64,000 nucleotides of DNA from Acanthochromis polyacanthus (lineage: Eukaryota; Chordata; Actinopteri; Pomacentridae): positions 14,045,858-14,109,857 of the forward strand of contig NC_067117.1 of assembly GCF_021347895.1 (NCBI RefSeq), written 5' to 3'. The translations under genes were made by a program, and so were the position numbers. Positions 49,813-62,519 of this stretch are shown piece after piece (within the stretch, counting starts at the first letter, position 1; each line of letters opens with the position of its first letter). The notes under the pieces were generated by a model, which saw nothing but the letters and a program-made list of their open reading frames with translations, had not been told where the DNA came from and made no database searches.

Positions 49813-51936
49813 GCTTTTCCTTTCTTTATATTCTGAAAATATGTTTGAAGTGTTTCAGGAAAACACGTTTCTCTGTTTCTGTTGAAAGCTGTCCAGCAGG
49901 TAGCTCAGCTGATTTAAATGACTTTAAATTGTATCTATGAATCATTGCACTTGGCCTCATCCGTTTTCATCCTAGTCTTTGAAAACAGTCATGGAAAAAC
50001 AGTTAAATGCAGTTTTCTGGGATGCATTTCAAACTGTTGCTTGTGAACAGGGAGATTAATGCTAGATTTAAAAAAAAAAGGCTGTATTTTGGCCTGCTAC
50101 ACAACCACTCAGCTATGTACAGTAAATGACTCAGTGAATTAATGTTGATGTAACTTGTTAAAGCCTTTTTAAAGATTAAAAAAAATAACATTAATTAGGT
50201 GCTGGGTTGTAGGAAGGGAACTCAACAATTTAAACACTCTAAAGTCCTCTGAAGTAATTACTTTGCTATTGTGCAGTTTTGTTCTGCCATAGGATAAATT
50301 GAATTTAGTATTCAAAAATTAGGATAAAATTATTTCACAAATCAAGTCTTTTTTTATTTCTGAAACTCTAGCAAGTCATTTACTTCAAAAAACAGTTATG
50401 TAAATTACTACATACCGTAATAAATGAAAGAAGACAGCAATAAAATACAGAAGTATTTTGGAAATCCATTGAGGGAAACGTACTACTGCCACCTTTGATT
50501 GGTAGTTGGGCTTGAATCAGTGAAAATGCCGGTCTTGAGGCCTCTCAGCCAGCCTGATTTTTTTTTTCATTTTGGAGGTGTACATATTGTGGCTTAGCCT
50601 CTCATGGAACTGCTAAGTTGTTTACAGATAAACTTTCTTTGGTGCTTGTCCAAACACATCCTTCTTTGATTTCTTACAAAGCAAGTCAGATCTAATGTGA
50701 CTCAGTTTACGCTGTAGGTTGACTTTTTAACTGATTTTTAGGGTCACCCAGCTTTCTGCCATGTGGTGTATTTATCAATGTATTTGGATATACATCTGAA
50801 AAATCAGTATTCTCTTGATGCATTGCATTACATTCACATATGATTCTATTTCTTACATTGTTTAATGTACTAAACTGTGTGGTATGTTCAGTAAAATTGT
50901 AAGCTTGGGTTGTGTATCCATTCAACACACTCATTTTTCTTTTTTTTTATTGGTATGTATAAACATTTGTTATAAAGTTCATGACAAAAAGGCCAATGTA
51001 TTTTAACTTGTATGCAGTAACTGCCTTCTTATTATTTATTTTTTTTCCCAACAGCAGAGATTTTCATTCCAAAGGAGAATCCATGTAGGTTTTTGGACTA
51101 TCCTGTTCATCAGGGTTTTAACGGTACCTCAGTGCAGGAAATATTAATGTTTTAGGGTCATGCTGAGTTTCATGTCAAGTATGATTCCTGCTCAGTATTT
51201 TAATGTTGTAAGGAGACTAAGGCAGATAAAATTTGCTTGTTGCAGTTTTATTAGACACAATGGAGGATATTTTGTTAGGTTTTTCAGCTTGTTGATGAGA
51301 TGAAATTGTATTTTATAGCAAAGTGTTGGGGTGAAATGTGCCAAACTATCTGTGGAAATGCTTGATTGAAACAAGGGTCTTTCTTAAGTATTGTGGAAAC
51401 AGGGTTTTTAAGATACTTTTAAATGACAGCGCCAATCCACAATCAATCACTTGCTGAGCTCGACACCTTCTTTTCATCATGTCTAAATATCCCAAACTGT
51501 GAATGATGTTGAACGTCTGTGTTAGGATTTTCACTTGTTCAGAGATTGTTTTTTTATGCTGTGATTAAAATAAAGAATGACTTCCACTGTACTGCAATGA
51601 TATGAATGTGTTCAGGAAAAAAAAAAACATGGCTAAAACTTGAGCGAGAGACACTGTTGTAATAAAGAGTTTCTATGTTTGTAAAACATTTTGGATGCAT
51701 TCTCGTGATTTTACCTACAATCCAGGATTCCTGATGTTACAGTTTGCTTAATATTTACAATCCTCATAGCTTCTTTTTATTTACATTAACATCTCACTGC
51801 TCTGTTGCTGCATTTTTGTACTTGTTGATTCAGTGTATGTGCCTTAATTTCTGTATATCACATTGTGAAGTGGGGATGTGAGAAGATACAGTATAAACAC
51901 GTCAACCTTAAGGTAACATTTATACTTCAAAGGCCA
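49813..51936 (+). other. gpr61 3' UTR candidate
   Basis: AT-rich with no coding segment. Polyadenylation signals AATAAA occur at 51569-51574 and 51661-51666, which would give a 3' UTR of about 1.8 kb. Confidence 0.4.
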
Positions 51937-51996
51937 AGATAGATAGATAGATAGATAGATAGATGGATAAATAGATGGATAAATAGATGGATAAAA
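51937..51996. repeat. AGAT microsatellite
   Basis: About seven perfect AGAT units followed by imperfect GGAT/AAAT units. Confidence 0.9.
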
Positions 51997-54030
51997 ATAT
52001 AAAGATGCTCAGTCTAAATAAGTCCTTGCTTTTACGGTTTCAGTTGGAAGATGCTGGTGTGCGACAGGCCTCACACCTCAGTGATGGACCTCAGTCAAAC
52101 CGCCCCCAGTTTCAGCAGGCTCTGCCATCCCCATGGCAATTATTACCCAGTGACATTTCTCAGTGCTGTAGTGGGCGGGAGGAGGAGCTTTCTGTATTGG
52201 GAATCCAACAAGACACCCTTATCTGTGACTTCTTAAAACATATTCTCTACACTAAACCAGAACTGACATTTGCTTTTGTTGTATTATCACAATCTTAGGA
52301 GTGAATATGTGACTATTTCCTACTCTAAACTGAAATAACCTTATGTTACCATACACTTAAAATGACCTTTGAATTTTTAAATGTACCTTCATATGTTAAA
52401 CTTCTATAATAAAATACAAATGTTATATTCTCATGCCTTATAATCATCTCAATTAAAAATTAATTATTGTTTGATTTCTCGTGAAATGCTGTTCCATGCA
52501 CATTTTGTTTGTATAAATAATTATGTTAGCATTTACAGTAAAAGAAAGTCTCTCAAAGTAATTATTCTAATAGTAAATGTCACTGGCCTTGTCTTTACAG
52601 GGAAACATGATCACAGAACAAACTCCAAAAAGTTGACAGTTGAAAGTTGACAGATGAAAAAGAGTGTTGCGGCTACATTCTGCAGCAGAAATTAATCTAG
52701 ACCAGAACAAGAAAACACCAACATGTTTTATAAAGTAACAATACATTCCGGTTTACATGGATATCTTCACGAAGAGTGTTTGCGCCTTCAAATATACATG
52801 TGCCTGCTTGTATGAATACAAATGGAGGGCAGAAAACAAGTACTGCAGCACTTGCGAGAAAATTAATCATCATCCCAAAATAATCCACTGTGGGTGAGTT
52901 GATCAAGTCACTAAAATAGAGCCTTACACAGGATCAGTCAACATCCTTTGAAAATCATAATCCATCAGGATCTACTCAATTGCTGTAAATCCAGTCGGCT
53001 GGTTTTAAAGACGGCCAAAGGTTTGATTGACCGTTAATGGAAATGTTGGACTTCAGCCTTGAAAGTGCTGAGTCAGCCGCAACTGTGAGCCTGTGCTCCC
53101 CCTTTCTTTTTTCCATATACATCAGGCTGTTTTCCAGTGTACTTTTTACCAAACTGTTATATGCATTTTAGTCAACAGGGCTTGGTAAACATTGACATAC
53201 AAGGCTGAGAACATTTTAAAGGACTAGTAACTTGTAATATGTATGGCACGGTACAATTAATTTGCTTCTTAAACTCGGATGTGTATTGTGCAAACAGGAT
53301 CTTGGCAGTAGTACTATAATTAGACACTTTAAAACTACTCAAGTATTTCCATGTACTGCTACAAATATTAGACAACACTTGGAAAGGAAATACTGTACGT
53401 AACTTGATTTTTTAAGACCCTACAGTTGCCACAGCCTAAGATTTTGAAAGCTTAAATTAACCATAAAAATAAGATTAATCATTATGTCATAAATAAACCT
53501 GCAAAAAGTATATAAGAAGCTAAAAACTAGCACCACCTTGATAGTAATGGTGCAGTAACACGTGAAAATATGTTGTAACTCTAGTGTTGACAACTGGCTT
53601 TACTTGTGACAGTTTGAATGAGAATAGTGTATTTATACATTGTGGTAGTGATGTTTTAATAAAGGACCTGCTAAATTTTTTTTTAGAAAGACACTTCCTC
53701 AACCGCTGGATTTGGTGAGTGTAGGAGAGATCTTTGAGTGAGGTTTTCAGCAAAAAAAAAAAAAGAGTTGCATTCTTAGAAATGTGCTATCTCTTCCTGT
53801 GCATGCAACAGGAGATAAAACCTCATCAGATCTTATCTTAACACCTTTCCTCTTCCTGTGTGAACTTTGAACAGATACACGGCTCCTTTAAAAGGAAATC
53901 TTCGTCTTTCTTTGGAGGAAACTGAATTTGCGTCAAAACAAAAACCCACCTGGCCGAGTTAAGGTTAGCTCCGGTAACTGTTTACTTGCTAGCTTATTAA
54001 ATTAGCGTATCAGAGTATTCCATTAATCAC
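51997..54030. other. Spacer with one unsupported ORF
   Basis: At 52044-52236 an acceptor-like CGGTTTCAG precedes a 61-codon open stretch (starts MLVCDRPHTSVMD) with no family I know. No other feature was seen. Confidence 0.3.
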
Positions 54031-54032
54031 AG

Positions 54033-54362
54033 ACTTCCGGTTGGTTTAGCGTCTGATAATGGTAAGGTTTCAGGTATTAAACAAACCTAGTCAACTCGAC
54101 TGGCAGCTAGTTAAGCTCAAGAGCAACGCTATTTCCATGTATAAATATGTTACTTGATAAACTTGCTGGATAGTTTCCAGCTTTACTGTCTCATTATTCA
54201 GACAGATAGCTATAGGTATCGTTAGCCTGCTAGCTAACTTAATATCTATGTTAACATGCCAGGTTGTGTTGTTTTGTCTTCTCTTCAGGACGTTTTCTGT
54301 CTTCTTGTGCTTCTTCAATCGACCTCTGCTGCCAGATAACTAGTCCTCAAACATGTTAGAAG
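54033..54362 (+). promoter_or_regulatory. ETS-type promoter and two small 5' exons
   Basis: ACTTCCGG (54033-54040) is a perfect ETS site of the kind found at TATA-less starts. A donor (GATAATG/GTAAGG) ends a tiny exon at 54061. An acceptor (CTTCTCTTCAG) opens 54289-54362, which ends in ATG-TTA-GAA-G at a strong donor (GTAAGT). The coding part is 10 nt, leaving phase 1. The ampd2 exon at 63392-63500 also ends in phase 1, so this could be an alternative first coding exon of ampd2. It might equally start another gene whose next exon I cannot see. Confidence 0.45.
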
Positions 54363-54439
54363 GTAAGTCAGCCACACATCATTTCAACACAAGAAGGGTA
54401 AAGTGAAAATAAAGTTAATATTGTGTATAATTAGTATAA

Positions 54440-55060
54440 TGTATAGCTATGCCACACTGACAGGGAGTTAAGATTGGAGTCACATTAGAAGATGCCCCAT
54501 TACAAGATTTACATTAAGTTTTCTAATAACACAACCAACTAGAGTATTGTTATTTGAAAACTAAAAAGTTGTAATAGGGCATCTTCTCCCATGACCTGGA
54601 GAAGATGCCACCCAGCAGGGGAAGAAGCCCTCAGTTCTACCCTCACCCCACAGTTAAAGTCAGAACAATATCAGTTTTGTTTTTAAAAGTTAGTCTACTT
54701 AAGAACCCCACTCTGTTGTGTTTTAGTTGTTGTAATCTAAATGTATTAATTTAAACCCAGTTATTGTGACTTGATTAGAGTTTTGCCAATAGAAAACTGA
54801 ACTGTAAAAGCTTGAATTGGGGCATCTTCTCAGAGAAAATGCACTCAGCCCATCAGTTCTACAGTTCTACAAATGTAATCTGAGAATGACAGTGAGTCCA
54901 GCACTCTAATCTGTTGTAAACTAAATTAGTTAATTAAGCACAGATCTTGTGACTTGACTAGAGCTTTGTTATTAGAAAACCAAATGCAAAATTTTGCAAT
55001 GCGGTATCTTCTTCTGTGACCCAGGGAAGATACCTCGCTGTCAAACCGATCCAGCTATAC
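54440..55060. repeat. Degenerate tandem repeat, about three units
   Basis: The words GGGCATCTTCTCCC (54577), GGGGCATCTTCTCAG (54820) and GCGGTATCTTCTTCTG (55002) each follow a TATTAGAAAAC-like stretch and precede a 'gaagatg/c' echo. The spacing is uneven (about 244 and 182 bases). The unit seems to be roughly 0.2 kb and diverged. Confidence 0.5.
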
Positions 55061-57711
55061 GAACTTGTTAAGCATGCATCAGATTAACCTTATTTTCAAT
55101 GTTTGATGTTGCTCTGACCTTAATGCTGAGTACAGAAGAGAATCAGTGATTATTTGATTATTGATTATTGTCAGTTAATACAGAAGTAATGGGCTGAGAA
55201 CAAAAGTTACAGTTTTACTATGACATAGCATTGCAGCATAAAGTACACATTTCCTGGATCAGCAAAGAATTAAAGCTGACTCGCAAGTGAAACAGTGAGT
55301 TACTATATACTATACACTTTTTTTTGCTATTATGTTACTGTGTTAGGGGGTCATGAAGACAATTTATCAGGAATTTCCGCTTCGGTATTCATAATCATAG
55401 ATGTCCGTGAGTAGGGGCTTTTAACTCCGTATCCTAAGTTATCCTACATATTAAAGAAAAGTATTTATTTTTTTGTTCAGATAAATGGATAACCCTCCAG
55501 ATGATCTCATGTTCATAGTTATTTTGTACTGTCAAAATGTCACATCAACATGCCTCAAAACCAATTCTTGTTATTTTTTCAGACCAGAAAAAACATTTGA
55601 ATGCTATTTAAAAATTTGCAAAAATTCGAGAAAAGAAAGACCTAAAATTAAAACTGACTGTATCAGGTGATCAGGAGACTGCAAAACAAAAATAGAAATA
55701 TTCTATTTAGCAAAAATGTACTTTTAATGGTTGAATAATATGTTTTTTTAGTGCTGATGCCAGTATTGATTGTTGGTATTCATGGAGACTGAAAACTTGT
55801 ACTGTTGATGGCTTATTATTCATGACACGTAACTATCAGGGTTACATATCACAGCTTAAGACTGTTTTTGCTTTAACAGGATAACTGTAGACCTTTTTAA
55901 GCCTCCTCTGCTTTTGAAAGCTGTTGAATTTTATGCTCAATGGAAAATATCCTTCAGTAGAAAAATTTGAGTTAAGTTTTTGAAAATCATTCTGATGATT
56001 TCTCAAAGCAGTTCTAATCAGAAGAAAATGTCATGGCAGTGTTTTATAAAATCCTAACAATAATACTGTGTTTGCTGTGTTGCTTTTGCAATGTGGATAT
56101 AATTATTAAACTAGAATGCTTTTGCTCTGTCTAGTGAGGCTTTACATTTCACATTACTTATGAAGGGGCTATTTGTGGAAAGAGAGCACACAGAGTTTTT
56201 CTTTTTTTGCTGTATGGCCTTTGCAAACAAAATGCTGAATTACATGAGCTTTGCTCAGAAGGAGTGGGGGGAAAAAAAACCTAAGCAGCCAGTGATATGC
56301 ACAGTGGTCTCATCTTTAGCAAGAGGGTGTGCAGACAGAAAGCTTGAGCAAGCAACAGAGGCAAAAGGAAAAACCAAAAAAGAGCCATCAGGTAATGTAG
56401 CTGCCTTCTGGTTCCTTGTAAGAACATAGGAATGTGAGTAATTTATTTTGTAGCAAAATGTGTGACATATTGCGGGGGGTAGTCAGTTTTTTTTCCTTTC
56501 AGATAAAAGTAGGCCTCTGTTTTTTAGCCTTTGCTGCTGCACCAGATGGTGACCGTTCACTCTCAAAAACTGGGTCAGATTTCAGGAAAGGCTAGACACC
56601 CTCATTTTAAAATTTCTTTATTTAAACTTGGAAACTGTCAATGATTACTTCTCCAAATTTGGCAGTAACTCCCTGAGTGTATCTTTCAATCATTCTCTGG
56701 TGAAGCTCATGTAATAGAAAGGCTGAAGTTTAGTTGTTTGGTTGTCAGACGGTTTAAGCACACTTGTATTTATTACACTTATTTACTACAGTATTTATCA
56801 CACTTGTATTTTCTATTTCTATTGAATAACTGATCTGTTTTTTCATCTGTATTGGAACTCCAAAGTTGACTGATGAAAAGTTTTAGGCTGATCCTGTAGT
56901 TGCATTGTCAGATTAGTGGTAGTTTGAGGTTTGATGAAAACACTGTAGAGTTGAGACATTCGTCTGCTGGCACAGTAAAAGGCTGTGAATTAAGCAGTGT
57001 GCTGCAGCTGCCTTTTTGTTCTGTAGAAATGTACTGTCCTCGAGCTGAGAAGCACCTTTCTGAACTGTACTTTTCTGGAAGATACACCGAGAACCGTGTT
57101 TCTGCTGGCATTTGAATCGGTAGAATATCAGGATGATAATAGAGGAAATGACTGCATGTGAACAATTTAGTCTTGAGAAAGTTAAAGCCCCGTCAGGTGG
57201 TGTTTTTTGCTATTGTACAAGTAAATACTTGGCTGCACAGCTGTACACAGTAGACTGAATCTGCCAGAGCAGCAATGATGTGCTCTGAGAGGACAAGCAC
57301 TTTTGTGTAACTGCATAAAATTTTTATACCACTAGATGGGGATCTTTACTCTTTTTTTGTCTGTTTTAGTCTGAATGCGCCAGTATATTATATGATGAGA
57401 AGTGTTCAAAGTACTCTGTAAGGCTATCTAATGTTATTTATTAACAGACAGTTTCTTCTGGCTTTAGTAAAGCATACATATAGATATGTGACATGAGAAA
57501 TCATTGATCTGAAAAATTCTTGGGTCATTTTGGTCGTTTTCAAGATCATGCCAAGTAAAGTGATCAGTTTAAAAAGGCAAATTAGAGTTGACATAATAAC
57601 AGGCAGTAAAATGTGTATTTGCATTCACTATGACAAGCACTGTGTGATGAACACCGTAATTGTAAGCTGTAGTGTGCCTATAACATGGAGTACTATGAAA
57701 GCATAATTAAA
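55061..57711. other. AT-rich DNA, probably intronic
   Basis: No exon recognised on either strand. If the 54.3 kb exon belongs to ampd2, this is intron 1 sequence. Confidence 0.4.
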
Positions 57712-60053
57712 AATTAAAGCTGCAAGCAGCGATGGACGGGTCCTCGCATCCACGCTGGTCGTGAATCCACGCACGTCCACCAGGTGGCGCTGTGACTGAG
57801 AGTGTATGTCGGCCTCTGAATCGCATCTGGACCAGAGTCCAATCATACATTTAAAATTTCAGCCAGACTGTAGCATGTTCAGAGCAGTTATAGAGCATTT
57901 CCTGTCTATCCACCAGGTGGCGCTGTAACTCAGAGTGTATTTCACACAGTGAATGTGATGAGGGTTGGACTCTGATCACTCATGAAAAGTTTCAGGCTGA
58001 TTTGATCATGTAGAGGCCAGTTATACAGCATTTACTGTCCCTCCATCAGGTGGCGCTGCGACTGAGAGTGTCTGTTGGCCTGTAGATGTGATCAGGATTG
58101 GATTGTGATCACACATGGAAAGTTTGAGGCAGATTGGAGCATGCAGAGGAGAGTTATACAGCAGTTGATGTTTCATGGCGAAGCATCAAAACGCTGATGG
58201 TCGCCATGGCCACGCCATTTGGCTTCTGGTTAAACTTTTGATAACTTTTCCAAACCAAGTCCTGCTGTGTGGACTGACAAAATTTCAGGTCTCCTGGAAT
58301 TATCCCCTAGGAGGTATTAACTCTCAAAAATGAGAAAAATCATCAAAAATCTCACAATTAATCCAAGATGGCCGACTTCCTGTTGGGTTTAGGACATGGC
58401 TCCAAGAGGCTTTTTTGTGCGTCCTGATGTGCTCTATAAGCCTCCCAAATTTCATGGATGTAGGTGAAACGTGCTGGGGGGGCTGTTTGTTAAAAATACT
58501 GTAGGGGGCGCTATAGCATGTGCAGTGCCGAGATGCATACAGTGTTGTTCCTTGGGTCAATGGTGATGTGTGTGGTAATTTTTGTGAGCATTGGAGTATT
58601 CCTAACCTGTCAGAAAGGGCTTTGTTTTTCATGGCGATATTTGGTTGCTACGGCAACAGCGTTGCATGAAATGTCACACCCTTCACAGTGTGTGATTGTC
58701 AAGAGGTGAAGACTCGACTGACCAATTTCCAGCATGATATCACCAAGTTTGGGGCCATTGTACCTGAAAATATAAGGCCTTAAACTTACTATTACCAACA
58801 GGTGGCGCTATGACTTTTTCAAAATTTATGAGTGTGGATGTGTTCAGACTGGACCTGGTATCCAGCATGTGAAGTCTGAGGCAGATAGGATGTTGTTCAG
58901 CTGAGATATGAATCGTTAAATTTTCATGGCGAAACATCGAAATTGGTTTGGCCGCCACAGACACGCCCTTTGATGACAAGTCACCATTTTCACTGGGATG
59001 CATCATCAATGTGTTTAGGCTGTTGTCACTGCATTTGAAGTGAATATGATCAACCGGGTAACAATAGGGCATGAAAGTGTAAAAGATGTCTATTTCCTGA
59101 AACCACAAGGTGGCGCTATGACTGTCAATGAATATCCCTATGTGGATGACATCAGGACAGGACTGTCATCATACATGTAAAGTTTCAGGCAGATTGGAGC
59201 ATGTTGAGAAGAATTAGACACCACTTCCTGTTTCATGGCGAAGGATCAGTTGTTTGAGGCTCCGCCATGGCCACACCTTTTGGCTTCTGGTTGAGTTTTT
59301 GATAACTTTTCATCAGAAAGGTCTGGTGCATGTACTGGCCAAATTTCAGTTCTCTCAGACTTATCCACTAGGAGCTATAAATTTTGACAAATGTACAGCA
59401 AATTCAAGATGGCCGACTTCCTGTTGGGTTTAGGGCGTGGCTGTGATTGACTTTTTGGTGTGTCCTGATGTGGTGCATATGCCCACCAAATATTGTAGCT
59501 GTAAATAAAACATTGTGGAAGTTGGCCTAATGACCACTGTTTCAATTTTGCAGGTGGCGCTATAGAGCCATTTTTTCACACATATGCGCAACTCCCATAA
59601 AATATCAAATTTTTCGCCAGTCCTGATGTGCACGCCAAATTTCACGCGTTTTGGTTCATGATAAGGCCGCCAAAAAGGCAAGTCATTTCCCGAGGAGCGA
59701 TTAAGTTTGAAAAATTTACAGCAAATTGAAGGTGGCCGACTTCCTGTTGGGTTTAGGGCGTGGCTGTAATTGACTTTTTGGTGTGTCCAGATGTTCTGCA
59801 TATGCCCACCAAATATTGTAGCTGTACATGAAACATTGTGGCAGTTGGCCTAATGACTACTTTTTCAAGTTTGCAGGTGGCGCTATAGAGCCATTTTGCC
59901 ACGCACATGCGCAACTCCCATAAAATATCAAATTTTTCGCCAGTCCTGATGTGCATGCCAAATTTCACGCGTTTTGGAGTATGATAAGGCCGCCAAAAAG
60001 CCAATTTACTTTACGGGAGAAAAAAAAAAAAAAATAATAATAATAATAATAAT
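57712..60053. repeat. 2.34-kb dispersed-type repeat, tandem copy 1
   Basis: Begins AATTAAAGCTGCAAGCAGCG and ends in an A-run with (AAT)n. It holds eight GGTGGCGCT-like sites (57777, 57910, 58043, about 58500, 58795, 59103, 59551, 59874). A phrase beginning GATGGCCGACTTCCTGTTGG occurs at 58366 and 59408 and, slightly changed, at 59730. The last two mark an internal tandem repeat of about 322 bp. Minus-strand open frames over it are fortuitous. I recall this 'TTAAAGCTGCAAGCAGCGATG' sequence as widespread in teleosts, but I cannot name its class. Confidence 0.85.
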
Positions 60054-62400
60054 AATTAAAGCTGCAAGCAGCGATGGACGGGTCCTCGCATCCACGCTGG
60101 TCGGCGAATCCATGCACGTTCACCAGGTGGCACTGTGACTGAGAGTGTGTGTCGGCCTCTGAATCACATCTGGACCAGAGTTTAATCACACGTAAAATTT
60201 CAGCCAGATTGGAGCATGTTCAGACTAGTTATACAGCATTTCCTGCCCATCCACCACCAGGTGGCGCTGTAACTCAGAGTGTATTTCAAACAGTGGATGT
60301 GATGAGGGCTGGACTCTGATCACTCATGAAAAGTTTCAGGCTGATTTGATCATGTAGAGGCCAGTTATACAGCATTTATTGTCCCTCCAACAGGTGGCGC
60401 TGCAACTGAGAGTGTCTGTTGGCCTGTAGATGTGATCAGGATTGGATTGTGATCACACATGGAAAGTTTGAGGCAGATTGGAGCATGCAGAGGAGAGTTA
60501 TACAGCAGTTGTTGTTTCATGGCGAAGCATCAAAACTCTAATGGTCGCCATGGCCACGCCATTTGGCTTCTGGTTAAACTTTTGATAACTTTTCCAAACC
60601 AAGTCCTGCTGTGTGGACTGACAAAATTTCAGGTCTCCTGGAATTATCCCCTAGGAGGTATTAACTCTCAAAAATGAGAAAAATCATCAAAAATCTCACA
60701 ATTAATCCAAGATGGCCGACTTCCTGTTGGGTTTAGGACATGGCTCCAAGAGGCTTTTTGTGCGTCCTGATGTGCTCTATAAGCCTCCCAAATTTCATGG
60801 ATGTAGGTGAAACGTGCTGGGGGGGCTGTTTGTTAAAAATACTGTAGGGGGCGCTATAGCATGTGCAGTGCCGAGATGCATACAGTGTTGTTCCTTGGGT
60901 CAATGGTGATGTGTGTGGTAATTTTTGTGAGCATTGGAGTATTCCTAACCTGTCAGAAAGGGCTTTGTTTTTCATGGCGATATTTGGTTGCTACGGCAAC
61001 AGCGTTGCATGAAATGTCACACCCTTCACAGTGTGTGATTGTCAAGAGGTGAAGACTCGACTGACCAATTTCCAGCATGATATCACCAAGTTTGGGGCCA
61101 TTGTACCTGAAAATATAAGGCCTTAAACTTACTATTACCAACAGGTGGCGCTATGACTTTTTCAAAATTTATGAGTGTGGATGTGTTCAGACTGGACCTG
61201 GTATCCAGCATGTGAAGTCTGAGGCAGATAGGATGTTGTTCAGCTGAGATATGAATCGTTAAATTTTCATGGCGAAACATCGAAATTGGTTTGGCCGCCA
61301 CAGACACGCCCTTTGATGACAAGTCACCATTTTCACTGGGATGCATCATCAATGTGTTTAGGCTGTTGTCACTGCATTTGAAGTGAATATGATCAACCGG
61401 GTAACAATAGGGCATGAAAGTGTAAAAGATGTCTATTTCCTGAAACCACAAGGTGGCGCTATGACTGTCAATGAATATCCCTATGTGGATGACATCAGGA
61501 CAGGACTGTCATCATACATGTAAAGTTTCAGGCAGATTGGAGCATGTTGAGAAGAATTAGACACCAATTCCTGTTTCATGGCGAAGGATCAGTTGTTTGA
61601 GGCTCCGCCATGGCCACACCTTTTGGCTTCTGGTTGAGTTTTTGATAACTTTTCATCAGAAAGGTCTGGTGCATGTACTGGCCAAATTTCAGTTCTCTCA
61701 GACTTATCCACTAGGAGCTATAAATTTTGACAAATGTACAGCAAATTCAAGATGGCCGACTTCCTGTTGGGTTTAGGGTGTGGCTGTGATTGACTTTTTG
61801 GTGTGTCCTGATGTGGTGCATATGCCCACCAAATATTGTAGCTGTAAATAAAACATTGTGGAAGTTGGCCTAATGACCACTTTTTCAATTTTGCAGGTGG
61901 CGCTATAGAGCCATTTTTCCACACATATGCGCAACTCCCATAAAATATATAATTTTTCGCCAGTCCTGATGTGCACGCCAAATTTCACGCGTTTTGGTTC
62001 ATGATAAGGCCGCCAAAAAGGCAAGTCATTTCCCGAGGAGCGATTAAGTTTGAAAAATTTACAGCAAATTGAAGATGGCTGACTTCCTGTTGGGTTTAGG
62101 GCGTGGCTGTAATTGACTTTTTGGTGTGTCCAGATGTTCTGCATATGCCCACCAAATATTGTAGCTGTACATGAAACATTGTGGCAGTTGGCCTAATGAC
62201 TACTTTTTCAAGTTTGCAGGTGGCGCTATAGAGCCATTTTGCCACGCACATGCGCAACTCCCATAAAATATCAAATTTTTCGCCAGTCCTGATGTGCATG
62301 CCAAATTTCACGCGTTTTGGAGTATGATAAGGCCGCCAAAAAGCCAATTTACTTTACGGGAGAAAAAAAAAAAAAAAAAAAAAAAAAATAATAATAATAA
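60054..62400. repeat. 2.34-kb dispersed-type repeat, tandem copy 2
   Basis: Repeats copy 1 at an offset of 2343 bases. Several predicted translations of 60-120 codons are identical between copies, so the 58.3-60.0 kb part is almost unchanged. The first 500 bases differ slightly more. Seven GGTGGCGCT-like sites remain (60254, 60387, about 60843, 61138, 61446, 61892, 62217), and one at 60121 has mutated to GGTGGCAC. It ends in a longer A-run and (AAT)n. Confidence 0.9.
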
Positions 62401-62516
62401 TAATAAACCCTAGGGTTTCAATAGGGTCCTTGGCACCGCTGGTGCCTTGGACAGTCGGTGCCCTGGCACCGCCTGTCCTTCGCACCCTCGGTGCTCGGAC
62501 CCTAATAATTAAAGTG
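62401..62516. repeat. Terminal piece of the 2.34-kb repeat cluster
   Basis: Follows copy 2: CCTAGGGTTTCAATAGGGTC, then several 'GGCACCG / GGTGCC' palindromic words, then CTCGGACCCTAATAATTAAAG. AATTAAAG closes the cluster as it opened it, which may be a target duplication or part of the unit. Only one copy of this piece is present, as if the tandem duplication stopped before it. Confidence 0.6.
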
Positions 62517-62519
62517 TCA

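Noticed and set aside
52051..52236. 61-codon ORF after an acceptor-like site
   Set aside because: No recognisable family, no partner exon.
58324..62347. Many 60-123 codon minus-strand ORFs, repeated twice
   Set aside because: They lie on a dispersed repeat, share stock phrases from its internal duplications, and match no domain. Their duplication only reflects the tandem units.
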